Positions 26,163-35,561 of a stretch of 64,000 bases of DNA are shown here, piece by piece. Position 1 is the first letter of the stretch, and each line of letters begins with the position of its first letter. The position numbers and the translations under genes are program-made. Source of the DNA: Paracoccaceae bacterium (GTDB taxonomy: Bacteria > Pseudomonadota > Alphaproteobacteria > Rhodobacterales > Rhodobacteraceae); the NCBI GenBank assembly GCA_020630695.1, contig JAHDIS010000007.1, forward strand, positions 1 to 64,000, in the 5' to 3' direction. Under the pieces are notes generated by a model. That model made no database searches. It had not been told where the DNA came from and saw only the letters and a program-made list of their open reading frames with translations.

Positions 26163-27926
26163 ATGCTCAAGCGTCCGTTCGACAAGTCCAAACTGCCCAG
26201 CCGTCACGTAACCGAAGGCCCCGAGCGCGCGCCGCATCGGTCTTACTACTATGCGATGGGTATGACCGAAGAGGAAATTCACCAGCCGTTGGTTGGTGTT
26301 GCGACCTGCTGGAACGAAGCAGCCCCGTGCAATATCGCGCTGAACCGTCAGGCCCAGGCGGTCAAGATGGGCGTCAAACAGGGCTTTGGCACGCCGCGCG
26401 AATTCACAACAATCACCGTCACCGACGGAATCGCGATGGGCCACGAAGGCATGCGTTCTTCGCTGGCGTCGCGCGAAGCGATTGCCGACACCGTTGAGCT
26501 GACTATGCGTGGCCATTGCTACGATGCGATTGTCGGCTTGGCCGGGTGCGACAAATCCCTTCCCGGCATGATGATGGCCATGGTGCGTTTGAATGTGCCT
26601 TCGGTCTTTATCTACGGCGGGTCCATCCTGCCGGGTAAAGCGCCTCAGGTTCAGGAAATTCCAGAAGACTTCCGCACCCGTGACCTGACGGTTCAGGATA
26701 TGTTCGAGGCGGTCGGGCGCCATCAGAACGATCAGATGTCTGACGAGGCGCTGGATATGCTGGAACGGGTTGCCTGTCCTTCTGCTGGTGCTTGCGGCGG
26801 CCAGTTCACCGCGAATACCATGGCCTGTGTGTCCGAAGCCATTGGCCTCGCGCTGATGAACAGCTCTGGCATGCCTGCCCCCTACGAGTCGCGTGACCAA
26901 TATGGCGAGGCATCTGGCCGCGCGGTAATGGATCTTGTTGAAAACAACATCCGCGCCCGTGATATCGTAACCCGCAAGTCGCTTGAAAATGCCGCGCGCG
27001 TCGTCGCCTGCACCGGTGGTTCAACCAACGCCGGTTTGCACATGCCCGCAATTGCCCACGAGGCAGGCATTGAGTTCTTCCTCGATGATGTATGTGAAAT
27101 TTTCCGTGATACGCCTTACTTCGTCGATCTAAAGCCCGGCGGTCAGTATGTTGCCAAGGACCTCTACGAAGCGGGCGGTGTGCCCGTCGTGATGAAGGAG
27201 TTGCGCAAGGCTGGTCTGATCCACGAGGATTGCATGACCGCATCCGGTAAGACGATCGGTGAGGAGCTGGATCAGATCGCCCGCGAGGCGGATGGTCAGG
27301 TGATCTACCCGATCGAAACACCGATCACCAAGACAGGCGGTGTCGTTGGTCTGAAGGGCAACCTTGCTCCTCAGGGTGCAATCGTAAAAGTTGCCGGCAT
27401 TGCGGCAGAAGATCAGGTCTTTACCGGCCCTGCGCGCGTCTTCGAGTGCGAGGAAGATGCCTTCGCCGCCGTCAAGGCGCGCGGCTACGAAGAAGGCGAA
27501 GTAATCGTTATTCGCAACGAAGGCCCGGCTGGTGGCCCCGGTATGCGTGAAATGCTGGCGACGACCGCTGCGCTGTCCGGTCAGGGCATGGGCAAGAAGG
27601 TTGCGCTGATCACCGATGGCCGTTTCTCGGGTGCGACCCGTGGGTTCTGTGTGGGTCACGTTGGACCAGAAGCCGCGCACGGCGGACCAATCGCGATGCT
27701 GCGGGACGGTGACATGATTACCATCGACGCAGTCTCTGGTTCTCTGAGTGTGGATCTGAGTGAAGATGAACTGGCAGCCCGCAAGGCGGATTGGAAAGGC
27801 CCGCGCGAGACGATCTATGCTTCCGGCGCCCTGTGGAAATACGCTCAGCTGGTTGGCGAAACTTATAAGGGTGCGGTGACGCAACCGGGTGGCGGCGCTG
27901 AAAAGCACGTCTACGCCGACCTGTAA
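26163..27926 (+). CDS. ilvD: Dihydroxy-acid dehydratase
   Basis: This 587-residue iron-sulfur dehydratase makes the 2-keto acids of valine and isoleucine. Cluster cysteines lie in [26 protein letters not shown] and [11 protein letters not shown]. The C-terminal active-site region is [27 protein letters not shown] precedes ATG 26163, fixing the start within a longer open frame. The gene is followed 13 bases later by an outer-membrane lipoprotein gene. Confidence 0.96.
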   Translation: MLKRPFDKSKLPSRHVTEGPERAPHRSYYYAMGMTEEEIHQPLVGVATCWNEAAPCNIALNRQAQAVKMGVKQGFGTPREFTTITVTDGIAMGHEGMRSSLASREAIADTVELTMRGHCYDAIVGLAGCDKSLPGMMMAMVRLNVPSVFIYGGSILPGKAPQVQEIPEDFRTRDLTVQDMFEAVGRHQNDQMSDEALDMLERVACPSAGACGGQFTANTMACVSEAIGLALMNSSGMPAPYESRDQYGEASGRAVMDLVENNIRARDIVTRKSLENAARVVACTGGSTNAGLHMPAIAHEAGIEFFLDDVCEIFRDTPYFVDLKPGGQYVAKDLYEAGGVPVVMKELRKAGLIHEDCMTASGKTIGEELDQIAREADGQVIYPIETPITKTGGVVGLKGNLAPQGAIVKVAGIAAEDQVFTGPARVFECEEDAFAAVKARGYEEGEVIVIRNEGPAGGPGMREMLATTAALSGQGMGKKVALITDGRFSGATRGFCVGHVGPEAAHGGPIAMLRDGDMITIDAVSGSLSVDLSEDELAARKADWKGPRETIYASGALWKYAQLVGETYKGAVTQPGGGAEKHVYADL

Positions 27927-27939
27927 GGCGTTCGGTATC

Positions 27940-28692
27940 ATGTGTTCTGTTTTACGAGTTCTGGCCTGCTGCCTTTTGGTGGCGGGCTGCGCGAATGGTG
28001 TTCCCGAGTCTGGCCCAAGTCAAAAGACTGGTAATGGCGGATTTCTGAGTGGTTTGTTGGGCAACGACAGCAATGCTGCCGCTGGCAGTTCGACCGCGGC
28101 CAAACCGGGTACACGACCAAGGATGCCAACACCCTTGTCCAAGGTTGCTTTGGCTGGTGGGGACGTGATTGTCGGCGGACCTGACAACTACTGTATCGAT
28201 CCGACCACAGTTCAGAAACGGACCGAACGCGGATTTGCCGTGATTGCGTCGTGCCGGATTTTGTCGGGCGGACGTGCCGGTGATCCGGTTGATCCAGCCC
28301 TGATCACCGTGACCGTCGGGCCGCGTGGGGATATGTCTGACCTGCCAAGTCCGAACACGCTGGCGGACGTCCATGGTGCGCCGCTCGTGACGGGCCAAAG
28401 CGCGAATGATTTCGTAGCCGCAAATCTGGCCCAGGGCGGACAGCAATTTCTGGCGGGTGGCGATGATCGGCACTGGCGCGCTGCCTTCGTGCAAGGCGAG
28501 CGGCTGATCGGTTTGGCGCTTTACGCACCAAAGGGCAGCCCGCTGGCTGGCGACGCCGGGGTTTCATTGCTGTTGCGGGTCAAATCACGCATCGAAACAC
28601 TGTCGCCGGGCGGCGCGAATGCAACAGCGTCACAATCCGTGTCTGGTCCGACACAAGGTGGCGGCTTGCTAGGGCGTTTATTCAATCGTTAG
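27940..28692 (+). CDS. Lipoprotein of unknown function
   Basis: This 250-residue protein has a lipoprotein signal: MCSVLRVLACCLLVAGC, with lipobox LVAGC. The mature part is glycine- and serine-rich at first, then forms a domain with two cysteines (NYCIDPTTV and IASCRIL). It resembles secreted Rhodobacteraceae proteins that I cannot name. The C-terminus ends GGGLLGRLFNR, echoing the N-terminal GGFLSGLLGND. The start was moved from 27889, which lies inside ilvD. Confidence 0.75.
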   Translation: MCSVLRVLACCLLVAGCANGVPESGPSQKTGNGGFLSGLLGNDSNAAAGSSTAAKPGTRPRMPTPLSKVALAGGDVIVGGPDNYCIDPTTVQKRTERGFAVIASCRILSGGRAGDPVDPALITVTVGPRGDMSDLPSPNTLADVHGAPLVTGQSANDFVAANLAQGGQQFLAGGDDRHWRAAFVQGERLIGLALYAPKGSPLAGDAGVSLLLRVKSRIETLSPGGANATASQSVSGPTQGGGLLGRLFNR

Positions 28693-28780
28693 AGTTGTCG
28701 GTAATGTTGTCAGATGTGATGCAATCACACGCCGCACTTTGATGCGGGACAAAACATAAAGTGGTACGGGGCACTTTCTG

Positions 28781-29554
28781 ATGGGTCAGGAAAAACAGGG
28801 TTGGTTTGAGCGCACGCTCTATTCTGGTGCCCTGCGCCGTTGGAAACGTGCGGCCAAGCAGGCCGGCGAAACTGATCTGCCCGAATTGCGCCGTCAACGA
28901 TCGATGGCACGCCGTCTCAAGCAACACGTTGACCAACTGATCCAAGTTGCGGATGGACGACTTGCATTGCCGTTAATTGGCAACCAATCCTTTCCTCGGC
29001 CGGTCGATGCGGATTGGGCGTGGCGTCCCGAATTGTGGTGCGGGCCTTTGCCGACCCCGGGCATGTCGTCGGTCGAGTCCAAGTCCATGCTTGGCAAAGA
29101 GGTGACGCTTTTTCATGACTGCCGTCACTCGGAACTGACTCTGCGCCAGTTGCGCAACATGCGTGAGGCCGATTTGGCCGCCTATGGCCTGCGGATGGAT
29201 GTTTTCAAATTTGATGGCTCATATCTGTCGCTGGCCGTCGATTTGCCTGAAAGCGCAGGGCGTGGGCTGATCCGCAAGCATCTGATCCGGATTGAAACGA
29301 TCGTTGAGATGGAAAAGCCACTGGAAATCTTTGCGCGCCTGAACATCAAACACGGCCCGAACACCGAACAGGTTGTGCGGGAATTGCCGTTGAATCAGGA
29401 AGACATCGTTGTCGAATTTGATCTGGCCTACACCAAACTCAATGAAAAGCGCATCGAGAGGATCTGGCTGGATCTCATTTTCGAAGGACCGCAAATGAAT
29501 CAGGTGATCCTGCGAGACCTCACATTCTCAAGACGCAAGCGCGCCGAACTCTGA
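28781..29554 (+). CDS. DUF6478-type protein, Rhodobacterales-specific
   Basis: This 257-residue cytoplasmic protein has a basic, helical N-terminus (WKRAAKQAGETDLPELRRQR), a central segment with WAWRPELWCGPL, and a beta-rich second half ending in LRDLTFSRRKRAEL. I recognise the general pattern from Rhodobacteraceae genomes as DUF6478, with no known function. It is followed after 19 bases by a second unknown gene, probably cotranscribed. Confidence 0.7.
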   Translation: MGQEKQGWFERTLYSGALRRWKRAAKQAGETDLPELRRQRSMARRLKQHVDQLIQVADGRLALPLIGNQSFPRPVDADWAWRPELWCGPLPTPGMSSVESKSMLGKEVTLFHDCRHSELTLRQLRNMREADLAAYGLRMDVFKFDGSYLSLAVDLPESAGRGLIRKHLIRIETIVEMEKPLEIFARLNIKHGPNTEQVVRELPLNQEDIVVEFDLAYTKLNEKRIERIWLDLIFEGPQMNQVILRDLTFSRRKRAEL

Positions 29555-29573
29555 GCCGAAGGAAACCCCGGAA

Positions 29574-29951
29574 ATGAGCGTTTTCTCACTGACCAAGACA
29601 CGTTTCAAAGAAGGCGTCTGGGAAGGCCTGTTGGTGGCCAAGACCAAAGAGGCGCCGGCCCCGGACATCGTGGTCACACTGAACGATCAGACCGTGCCGG
29701 GTGTCGTTTTGGCCGATACGGGGCAGGCCGGACGTTGGGCTGTCGAAGTGCCGGTTCCAAAAGACGCCATCGGGGACGGTGTGCAGACCTTTTTGATCCT
29801 TGATGCGCACAGCGACATTGTTCTCGACAGCTTCACACTGATTGCTGGTGAGGTGTTGGGCGATGACATCCGTGCCGAAGTGGAATTGCTGCGAGCCGAG
29901 CTTGATATGCTAAAACGCGCTTTCCGCCGTCATTGTCTGGAAACCATGTAG
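29574..29951 (+). CDS. Conserved hypothetical protein
   Basis: This 125-residue protein has a beta-rich N-terminal 85 residues and a C-terminal amphipathic helix (EVELLRAELDMLKRAFRRHC), suited to oligomerisation. AAGG and GGAA stretches precede the ATG. Its position right behind the DUF6478 gene suggests a shared role. I do not recognise the family. Confidence 0.75.
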   Translation: MSVFSLTKTRFKEGVWEGLLVAKTKEAPAPDIVVTLNDQTVPGVVLADTGQAGRWAVEVPVPKDAIGDGVQTFLILDAHSDIVLDSFTLIAGEVLGDDIRAEVELLRAELDMLKRAFRRHCLETM

Positions 29952-30092
29952 GCCGAACGTCTGTTTCGAACGCGCCGACGCACATCAAAAGACGTGACCG
30001 GTAATTCGGATGTTGGGTCAGGATCGCTCTGCGCTGCATTGACCCTTGCTGCCCGGAGGTTCATTGATTGACCAAGCAGCACCGGAGTTTTC

Positions 30093-31007
30093 ATGTCGCC
30101 CTTCCGAGGCATTCTATTCAAATTGTCTGCGGTGTTTCTTTTCACCATCATGGCATCGCTGATCAAAGCGACCTCGGCCGATGTGCCGCCGGGGCAGGCG
30201 GTGTTCTTTCGATCCTTCTTTGCCATTCCGGTGATCATTACTTGGCTGGCCTTGCGTGGGGATCTGACGACAGGGTTCCGGGCCAGCAATCCGATGGGTC
30301 ATGTCTGGCGGGGCATCATTGGTGTGACCGCGATGGGATGTGGTTTCGCGGCGCTTGGTCTTTTGCCACTGCCCGAAGTCACGGCGCTGGGATACGCGGC
30401 ACCCCTGTTGACGGTCTTGTTCGCGGCGGCCCTGCTGGGCGAACGGCTGCGCCTGTTTCGTCTGTCCGCCGTCGGTGTTGGTCTGGTGGGCGTTGTGATT
30501 GTGTTGTGGCCACGGCTATCGATTGATGAGGTCGAAACCGTTGCACTGATTGGCGCTGGGCTGACACTGGTCTCGGCGGCCTTTCGCGCGCTGGCGCAAA
30601 TCCACATACGCCGTCTTGTGGCAACCGAAGAAACCTCTGCCATCGTCTTTTACTTTTCGCTCACGGCCAGCGGGTTTGCTCTGCTGACTATACCGTTTGG
30701 GTGGACCTGGCCGGGGTGGACTGCGATTGCCATGTTGATCGGAGCAGGTCTGATTGGGGGCGTTGCGCAAATCTTGCTGACGACCTCTTACAAACATTCC
30801 GAGGCGGCATTGCTGGCGCCGTTTGACTATGCGTCCATCCTTTTTGCAATCTTGTTCGGCTACGTATTTTTTGACGAAACGCCCACAACCATGGTTCTGA
30901 TCGGTTCGGGCATCGTTGTTTTGGCTGGTATCTTGATCATCTGGCGCGAACGCCAGCTTGGTCTGCGTCGTGGCAAGGCGCGTCCGGGCATGACCCCGAA
31001 CGGCTGA
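30093..31007 (+). CDS. EamA/DMT family transporter
   Basis: This 304-residue protein has ten helices in two EamA repeats, with the second repeat starting near residue 150. Typical motifs are FFRSFFAIPVI and the YASILFAILFGYVFFDE region near the end. These carriers export or import small metabolites; the substrate is unknown. A GGAG site precedes the ATG. The stop adjoins the stop of the opposing oxidase gene. Confidence 0.88.
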   Translation: MSPFRGILFKLSAVFLFTIMASLIKATSADVPPGQAVFFRSFFAIPVIITWLALRGDLTTGFRASNPMGHVWRGIIGVTAMGCGFAALGLLPLPEVTALGYAAPLLTVLFAAALLGERLRLFRLSAVGVGLVGVVIVLWPRLSIDEVETVALIGAGLTLVSAAFRALAQIHIRRLVATEETSAIVFYFSLTASGFALLTIPFGWTWPGWTAIAMLIGAGLIGGVAQILLTTSYKHSEAALLAPFDYASILFAILFGYVFFDETPTTMVLIGSGIVVLAGILIIWRERQLGLRRGKARPGMTPNG

Positions 31008-32330
31008 CTAAAGATCAAAGGCGCTGGCCATAGCATAGGCAGGCCAGAGCAGGGCGCGTCTGTGACGCCCAAGAGGAAACCGTTTAGGCACGGCTTTCAT
31101 CGCGGCGGGATAGTTACTCTGCGGCGCTTCATTCTGTGTAAGTGAGGCCAGCAGTTTGCCGGCGTAGGTGCCCATCGCAACACCGTTGCCGTGAAATCCT
31201 AGGCCTGCAAACAGCCCATTGTGACCCGGAACAGGTCCGACAAATGGCGTCAGACCAGCCATCAGACACACCAGCCCTTGCCAGCTATGGGTGATTTCCA
31301 CAGCGCTCCATGCCGGGAACAGTCTGGCGAAATCCTTGCGAATTTGTGCTTCGATCCGTGTGTTTGCACGTGCGCTGGCCTTTAGGCCGCCGCGCATCCC
31401 AAAGAGAAACCTTCGATTGGGCATGAGGCGGAAGTAGTGCAGCAGGGTGCGGCTGTCGTATGCCATCTGATTTGAATGCCAACCGGCTGCATCAAGCTCG
31501 GCATCGGTCAGAGGGCGCGTGACGATCACGCTGGATTGCGTTGGCAGATAGCGGGCGCGTAGCCAATCGGGCAGATCTTCGGACGAATATCCATTGGTTG
31601 CCAAAATGACCCGCTGCGCGGTGATCGTCCCTTTTGGTGTTCGCAGGCGCCAGTTGTCACCAAATCGGTCCAGAGACTCGACCGGTGAGAAATCAAACAA
31701 CTGTGCACCTTCTCCGATTGCAGCCTGAGCAAGTCCCGAATGATATTTTCGGGGGTTCAGGCCAAAGCCGATCGGAATCGTCATAGCGCCGTGCCATGGC
31801 CCGCCCAGCCCATCCTGTCGAAGCGCGTGCTGCGGTGTCAAAATGGGCGAAACGTCGTAGTCTTCTGCGGCAGTCGCGGCCTCGGACTGCATGGTGGACC
31901 AGGCTTTGGCGGAATGCGCCAGCAGAGTTTCACCCTGTGAGTGTCTATCGACGTCCAGAGCCAATTGATCGATCAGGCTGCCCACCAGGTCTACAGCGGC
32001 AACTTCTGTTTGCCGCCATTCCGCCAATCCATCTTTTCCGAACCGGTGGGCAAGCGAGGCCCGCGATGCCTTGGCTCCGCCGAGACAGCAAAATCCGCCG
32101 TTGCGACCCGACGCACCATAGCCTGAGTGTTCCGCTTCGAGCACGGTTGTCTGGATACCTGCCTGAGCAAGATGGTAGGCCGCTGAAACCCCGGTAAACC
32201 CACCGCCGATAATGGCCACGTCGGTTTGCAGGTCTTCTTTCAACGCACCCCAAGAGGCGCGCTCAACCGTGTCGGCCCAATAACAGGCGCCTTGCGGGCC
32301 ATAGGCGGCGGGCTCGTAAATCCGCTTCAT
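31008..32330 (-). CDS. FAD-dependent amine oxidoreductase (PuuB/OrdL-like)
   Basis: This 440-residue DAO-family flavoprotein has the FAD-binding VAIIGGGFTGVSAAYHLA motif at about residue 40 and SGYGASGRNGGF shortly after, typical of gamma-glutamylputrescine oxidase relatives. C-terminal GLFAGLGFHGNGVAMG contacts FAD. Its ATG overlaps the stop of the downstream-most permease gene by four bases, so it belongs to the polyamine operon and probably oxidises the imported amine or its glutamylated form. No puuA-type ligase is present in the window, which leaves the exact substrate open. Confidence 0.87.
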   Translation of the reverse strand: MKRIYEPAAYGPQGACYWADTVERASWGALKEDLQTDVAIIGGGFTGVSAAYHLAQAGIQTTVLEAEHSGYGASGRNGGFCCLGGAKASRASLAHRFGKDGLAEWRQTEVAAVDLVGSLIDQLALDVDRHSQGETLLAHSAKAWSTMQSEAATAAEDYDVSPILTPQHALRQDGLGGPWHGAMTIPIGFGLNPRKYHSGLAQAAIGEGAQLFDFSPVESLDRFGDNWRLRTPKGTITAQRVILATNGYSSEDLPDWLRARYLPTQSSVIVTRPLTDAELDAAGWHSNQMAYDSRTLLHYFRLMPNRRFLFGMRGGLKASARANTRIEAQIRKDFARLFPAWSAVEITHSWQGLVCLMAGLTPFVGPVPGHNGLFAGLGFHGNGVAMGTYAGKLLASLTQNEAPQSNYPAAMKAVPKRFPLGRHRRALLWPAYAMASAFDL

Positions 32331-33145
32331 GCGGTACGCGCAGCGGCCTGTTCGGCGCGGGCCTGTTGCAGCGCGGTCCTTTTGGAAACTAGCGAGGCCG
32401 TGATGACACCCACCGTGACAATGCCGATCATGATAGTTGAAAGGGCATTGATTTCGGGGCTGACTCCCAGCCTGACCGCCGAAAATACCTTGATCGGCAA
32501 CGTCGTTGCTCCGGGCCCCGTTGTAAAACTTGCGATGACAAGATCATCGAGTGACAGCGTGAAGGCCAGCAACCAACTAGAGATAACCGCAGGCGCAATG
32601 ATTGGCAGGGTGACCAGCCGGAAGGCATCGAACGGTGATGCGCCCAGATCGAGCGCAGCCTCTTCGAGCGAACGGTCGAAACTGGTTAGCCGCGAGGACA
32701 CGACCACGGACACAAAGCACATCGAAAACGTCGTATGGGCCAGCACGACAGTCAGCACGCCGCGATCCAGCCCAATGCCGATAAAGAGCAAGAGCAAAGA
32801 CAGGCCAGTAATAACCTCTGGCATGACCAAGGGCGCGTAGATCATCCCGGAAAACAGGGTGCGCCCGGGGAACCGACCGCCACGCACCAGAACCTGCGCG
32901 GCCATGGTGCCCAGCACGGTGGCCAGTGTTGATGAAAAGAACGCGACCTTGACCGTGACCCATGCGGCATCGAGGAATTCTTCGTTCTGCAGGAGTTCGC
33001 CGTACCACTTGGTTGAAAACCCGGCCCAAACGGTGACCAGTCTGGATTCGTTGAACGAATAGATCACAAGAATGATCATCGGCAGGTACAGAAAGGCAAA
33101 GCCGAGCGTCAGGGACGTTGCGTTGAACCAGCTGAACTGTCTCAT
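32327..33145 (-). CDS. Polyamine ABC transporter permease (PotC/PotI-like)
   Basis: This 272-residue permease has six helices. The EAA loop EEAALDLGASPFDAFRLVTLP touches the ATPase. The N-terminus FNATSLTLGFAFLYLPMIILVIYSFN is typical of PotC. ATG 33145 is used; a GTG at 33154 is possible. It overlaps the oxidase gene by four bases and follows the PotB-like gene. Confidence 0.9.
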   Translation of the reverse strand: MRQFSWFNATSLTLGFAFLYLPMIILVIYSFNESRLVTVWAGFSTKWYGELLQNEEFLDAAWVTVKVAFFSSTLATVLGTMAAQVLVRGGRFPGRTLFSGMIYAPLVMPEVITGLSLLLLFIGIGLDRGVLTVVLAHTTFSMCFVSVVVSSRLTSFDRSLEEAALDLGASPFDAFRLVTLPIIAPAVISSWLLAFTLSLDDLVIASFTTGPGATTLPIKVFSAVRLGVSPEINALSTIMIGIVTVGVITASLVSKRTALQQARAEQAAARTA

Positions 33146-33203
33146 GACGTGCACCCGTTGGCATGGGTGTTCGACTGATCAAAACGAGGCGAGCGCGAGC
33201 CGG

Positions 33204-34097
33204 TCATCCTTCTGCCTCGCGCTGTTTTTGTTCGTTGCGTTGGAACAGGACGATGGGGATGATCAGGATCAAAAGCAGGATGACGGCCACGGCCGACGCG
33301 ACCGGCCAATCCCGGTTCGAAAAGAACTCTTCCCACAGAACTTTTCCGATCATCAGCGTTTCTGACCCACCGAGCAGCGATGGGATGACAAACTCACCCA
33401 GTGTTGGGATGAAGACCAGAAAACACCCTGCGATGACGCCGCCCTTGGACAGCGGCAAGGTCACCAGCCAAAACGCCGTGGTACGTGAACAGCCCAGATC
33501 CTCTGCCGCTTCGAGCAGGCTGTCATCAAGCTTTTCCAGAGCCGAATAGATCGGCAGGATCATGAACGGCAGGTAGGTATACACGATCCCGATGTAGACT
33601 GCTGTCTGCGTATTCAGAATCTGTAGCGGTTCAGAGATTGCTCCGATTCCGATCAGGAACTGGTTCAGCACACCTTCTGTCGAAAGTATTCCCATCCACG
33701 AGTAAACCCGGATCAGAAAGCTGGTCCAGAAGGGCAGAATAACCAGCATCAAAAGCGTCGGGCGCCATTCCTTTGCGGCGCGGGCCATGGCGTAGGCAAT
33801 CGGGTAGCCGACCACCAAAGTGATTGCCGTAGACAACGCGGCGATTTTGAGTGAGCTCAGATAGGCCTTCCAGTAGAGATCGTCGCTTGTCAAAAAGACA
33901 AAATTTTCAAAATCCAGCTGAGTGATAAAGTCCCAAACTGCAGCAAGACCTCCGGTCAGATCGAGCTGCGGCATATACGGGGGACGCGCCAGTGCGATGT
34001 CGGACAGCGAAATCTTGAGCACGATTGCAAAGGGCACCAGAAACAGTGCCAACAGCCAAATATAAGGCAGAGCAATGAGGAATGTGCGCCGCATCAT
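33204..34097 (-). CDS. Polyamine ABC transporter permease (PotB/PotH-like)
   Basis: This 297-residue permease has six helices. The EAA loop LEAAEDLGCSRTTAFWLVTLP is clear, and NQFLIGIGAISEPLQILNT is a usual PotB/PotH segment. The start at 34097 forms an ATGA overlap with the ATPase gene, so the longer frame to 34154 is rejected. Confidence 0.9.
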   Translation of the reverse strand: MMRRTFLIALPYIWLLALFLVPFAIVLKISLSDIALARPPYMPQLDLTGGLAAVWDFITQLDFENFVFLTSDDLYWKAYLSSLKIAALSTAITLVVGYPIAYAMARAAKEWRPTLLMLVILPFWTSFLIRVYSWMGILSTEGVLNQFLIGIGAISEPLQILNTQTAVYIGIVYTYLPFMILPIYSALEKLDDSLLEAAEDLGCSRTTAFWLVTLPLSKGGVIAGCFLVFIPTLGEFVIPSLLGGSETLMIGKVLWEEFFSNRDWPVASAVAVILLLILIIPIVLFQRNEQKQREAEG

Positions 34098-35494
34098 TCG
34101 GTCAGCACCACGCCGGCGGTGGCGGAAAAGCTGACCCAGACCTCGTCTTCCCATGTGATGTTGCGCCGGGATACGCGACGGGTGTTGGCGACTTGTGCCT
34201 TGACCATCGTGCCGGTCTTCAGCTCGACATGGTAGGTCGAGATGTTCCCCAAGTAGGCGATGTCGATGACCTTGCCACGCATCACGTTGGGCGCGTCAGG
34301 TTTGGTTTTGGCGATGCCCATTTTTTCCGGACGCAACGCAAGCACAACTTCGTTGCCGTCAAATTCAGGATCGCCGTTGGCCGCGATCAAGGCAGGTGTG
34401 TTTTCTGCCCAATCAATGGTCAGGCCGCCCTCAGGAACGTCGACTGGCGCCTGAAGTTCTGCAGCGGCCGCCAATTCGGCTTTGGTGGGCGCAGGCAGGG
34501 CTTTGGGTTCGTCAACGCGCTGTCCCAGAATTGGAGCAAGCAGACGATCATGCAGCCACTTGCCATAGTCATTTGGCTGCGGTTTTCGCGGATCTTCGTC
34601 AGTTTCGATTTTCGTGACGGGTTCTGGCTTGGTTTCCGATTCCGATTCCGGTGCCGCGGGCGCAGCGGTCGCAACATTGCGCAGATTGGCCGTGCCCCGG
34701 ATCAGGTTCACATCACCGATAAAGCTCGCAACATACACCGAATTTGGGGCCTCATAGATCGTCTGTGGCGTCGCAACCTGAACCATCTTGCCTTCGTCCA
34801 TGACGGCGACGCGACTTGCCACGGTCATCGCCTCTTCCTGATCATGGGTGACAATGACAAATGTGGTGCCCGTTGTTTCCTGAATGTCCATCAATTCAAA
34901 CTGCGTTTCTTCGCGCAGTTTGCGATCAAGCGCCCCAAGCGGTTCGTCCAGCAGCAAAAGCTTTGGAGCCTTTGCCAACGAACGTGCCAAGGCCACACGC
35001 TGGCGCTGACCTCCGGAAATCTGATGTGGCTTGCGGTTCGCAAATTTCTCAAGGCGTGTCAGCCTCAGCATTTCGTCGACCCGCGATGCGATCGAATCCT
35101 TGTCGCGCTTTTCGCGGCGCAGACCAAATGCGATGTTGTCCCATACGGAAAGATGCGGGAACAGCGCGTAGCTTTGGAACATCATGTTCACCGCGCGCTT
35201 GTTCGGGGGAACATCACCGATGTCTCGGCCAGAGAGCAAAATTTGCCCTTCTGTTGGTGTTTCAAACCCGGCCAGCATCCGCATCATCGTTGTCTTGCCG
35301 CAGCCTGAGGGCCCGAGCAGAGCGAAAAATTCGCGTTCAAAAATGTCCAGGGTCAGGTTGTCAATTGCGGTGAAGTCGCCAAAGCGCTTGGTCACACCCT
35401 TGAACTGAATCAACGGTTTTTCGTTGGGGTCGTTCCACGGCTCAAACGCTGCGGTGCTGGGGGATTGCTTTGGTTTAACTTTTGACTGTGCCAT
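34094..35494 (-). CDS. Polyamine ABC transporter ATPase (PotA/PotG-like) with insertion
   Basis: This 466-residue ATPase has Walker A GPSGCGKT (61-68), signature ISGGQRQR (159-166), Walker B LLLLDEP and the H-loop VTHDQEEA. The C-terminal TOBE region resumes with EVVLALRPEKMGIAK. Between the two, about residues 271-355 form an acidic and proline-rich insertion not usual in PotA, making the protein some 85 residues longer than normal. The gene is separated from the binding-protein gene by a terminator, giving lower expression than the binding protein (inference). Confidence 0.92.
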   Translation of the reverse strand: MAQSKVKPKQSPSTAAFEPWNDPNEKPLIQFKGVTKRFGDFTAIDNLTLDIFEREFFALLGPSGCGKTTMMRMLAGFETPTEGQILLSGRDIGDVPPNKRAVNMMFQSYALFPHLSVWDNIAFGLRREKRDKDSIASRVDEMLRLTRLEKFANRKPHQISGGQRQRVALARSLAKAPKLLLLDEPLGALDRKLREETQFELMDIQETTGTTFVIVTHDQEEAMTVASRVAVMDEGKMVQVATPQTIYEAPNSVYVASFIGDVNLIRGTANLRNVATAAPAAPESESETKPEPVTKIETDEDPRKPQPNDYGKWLHDRLLAPILGQRVDEPKALPAPTKAELAAAAELQAPVDVPEGGLTIDWAENTPALIAANGDPEFDGNEVVLALRPEKMGIAKTKPDAPNVMRGKVIDIAYLGNISTYHVELKTGTMVKAQVANTRRVSRRNITWEDEVWVSFSATAGVVLTE

Positions 35495-35511
35495 TGCGGC
35501 TCCGGCGCATG

Positions 35512-35546
35512 AAAAAAGCCCGCGCCCCCAATAAACAGGCGCGGGC
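35512..35546 (-). terminator. Terminator between binding-protein gene and ATPase gene
   Basis: On the minus strand GCCCGCGCC and GGCGCGGGC pair over nine bases around an 11-base loop and are followed by six T. It lies inside the polyamine operon, so it probably terminates most transcripts after the binding-protein gene and lets some read through. Confidence 0.9.
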
Positions 35547-35561
35547 CGGAAAGGCGTCGGC

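Noticed and set aside
34082..35308. 408-codon plus-strand frame opposite the ABC ATPase gene
   Set aside because: It is the antisense shadow of a gene with certain Walker motifs and has no domain of its own.
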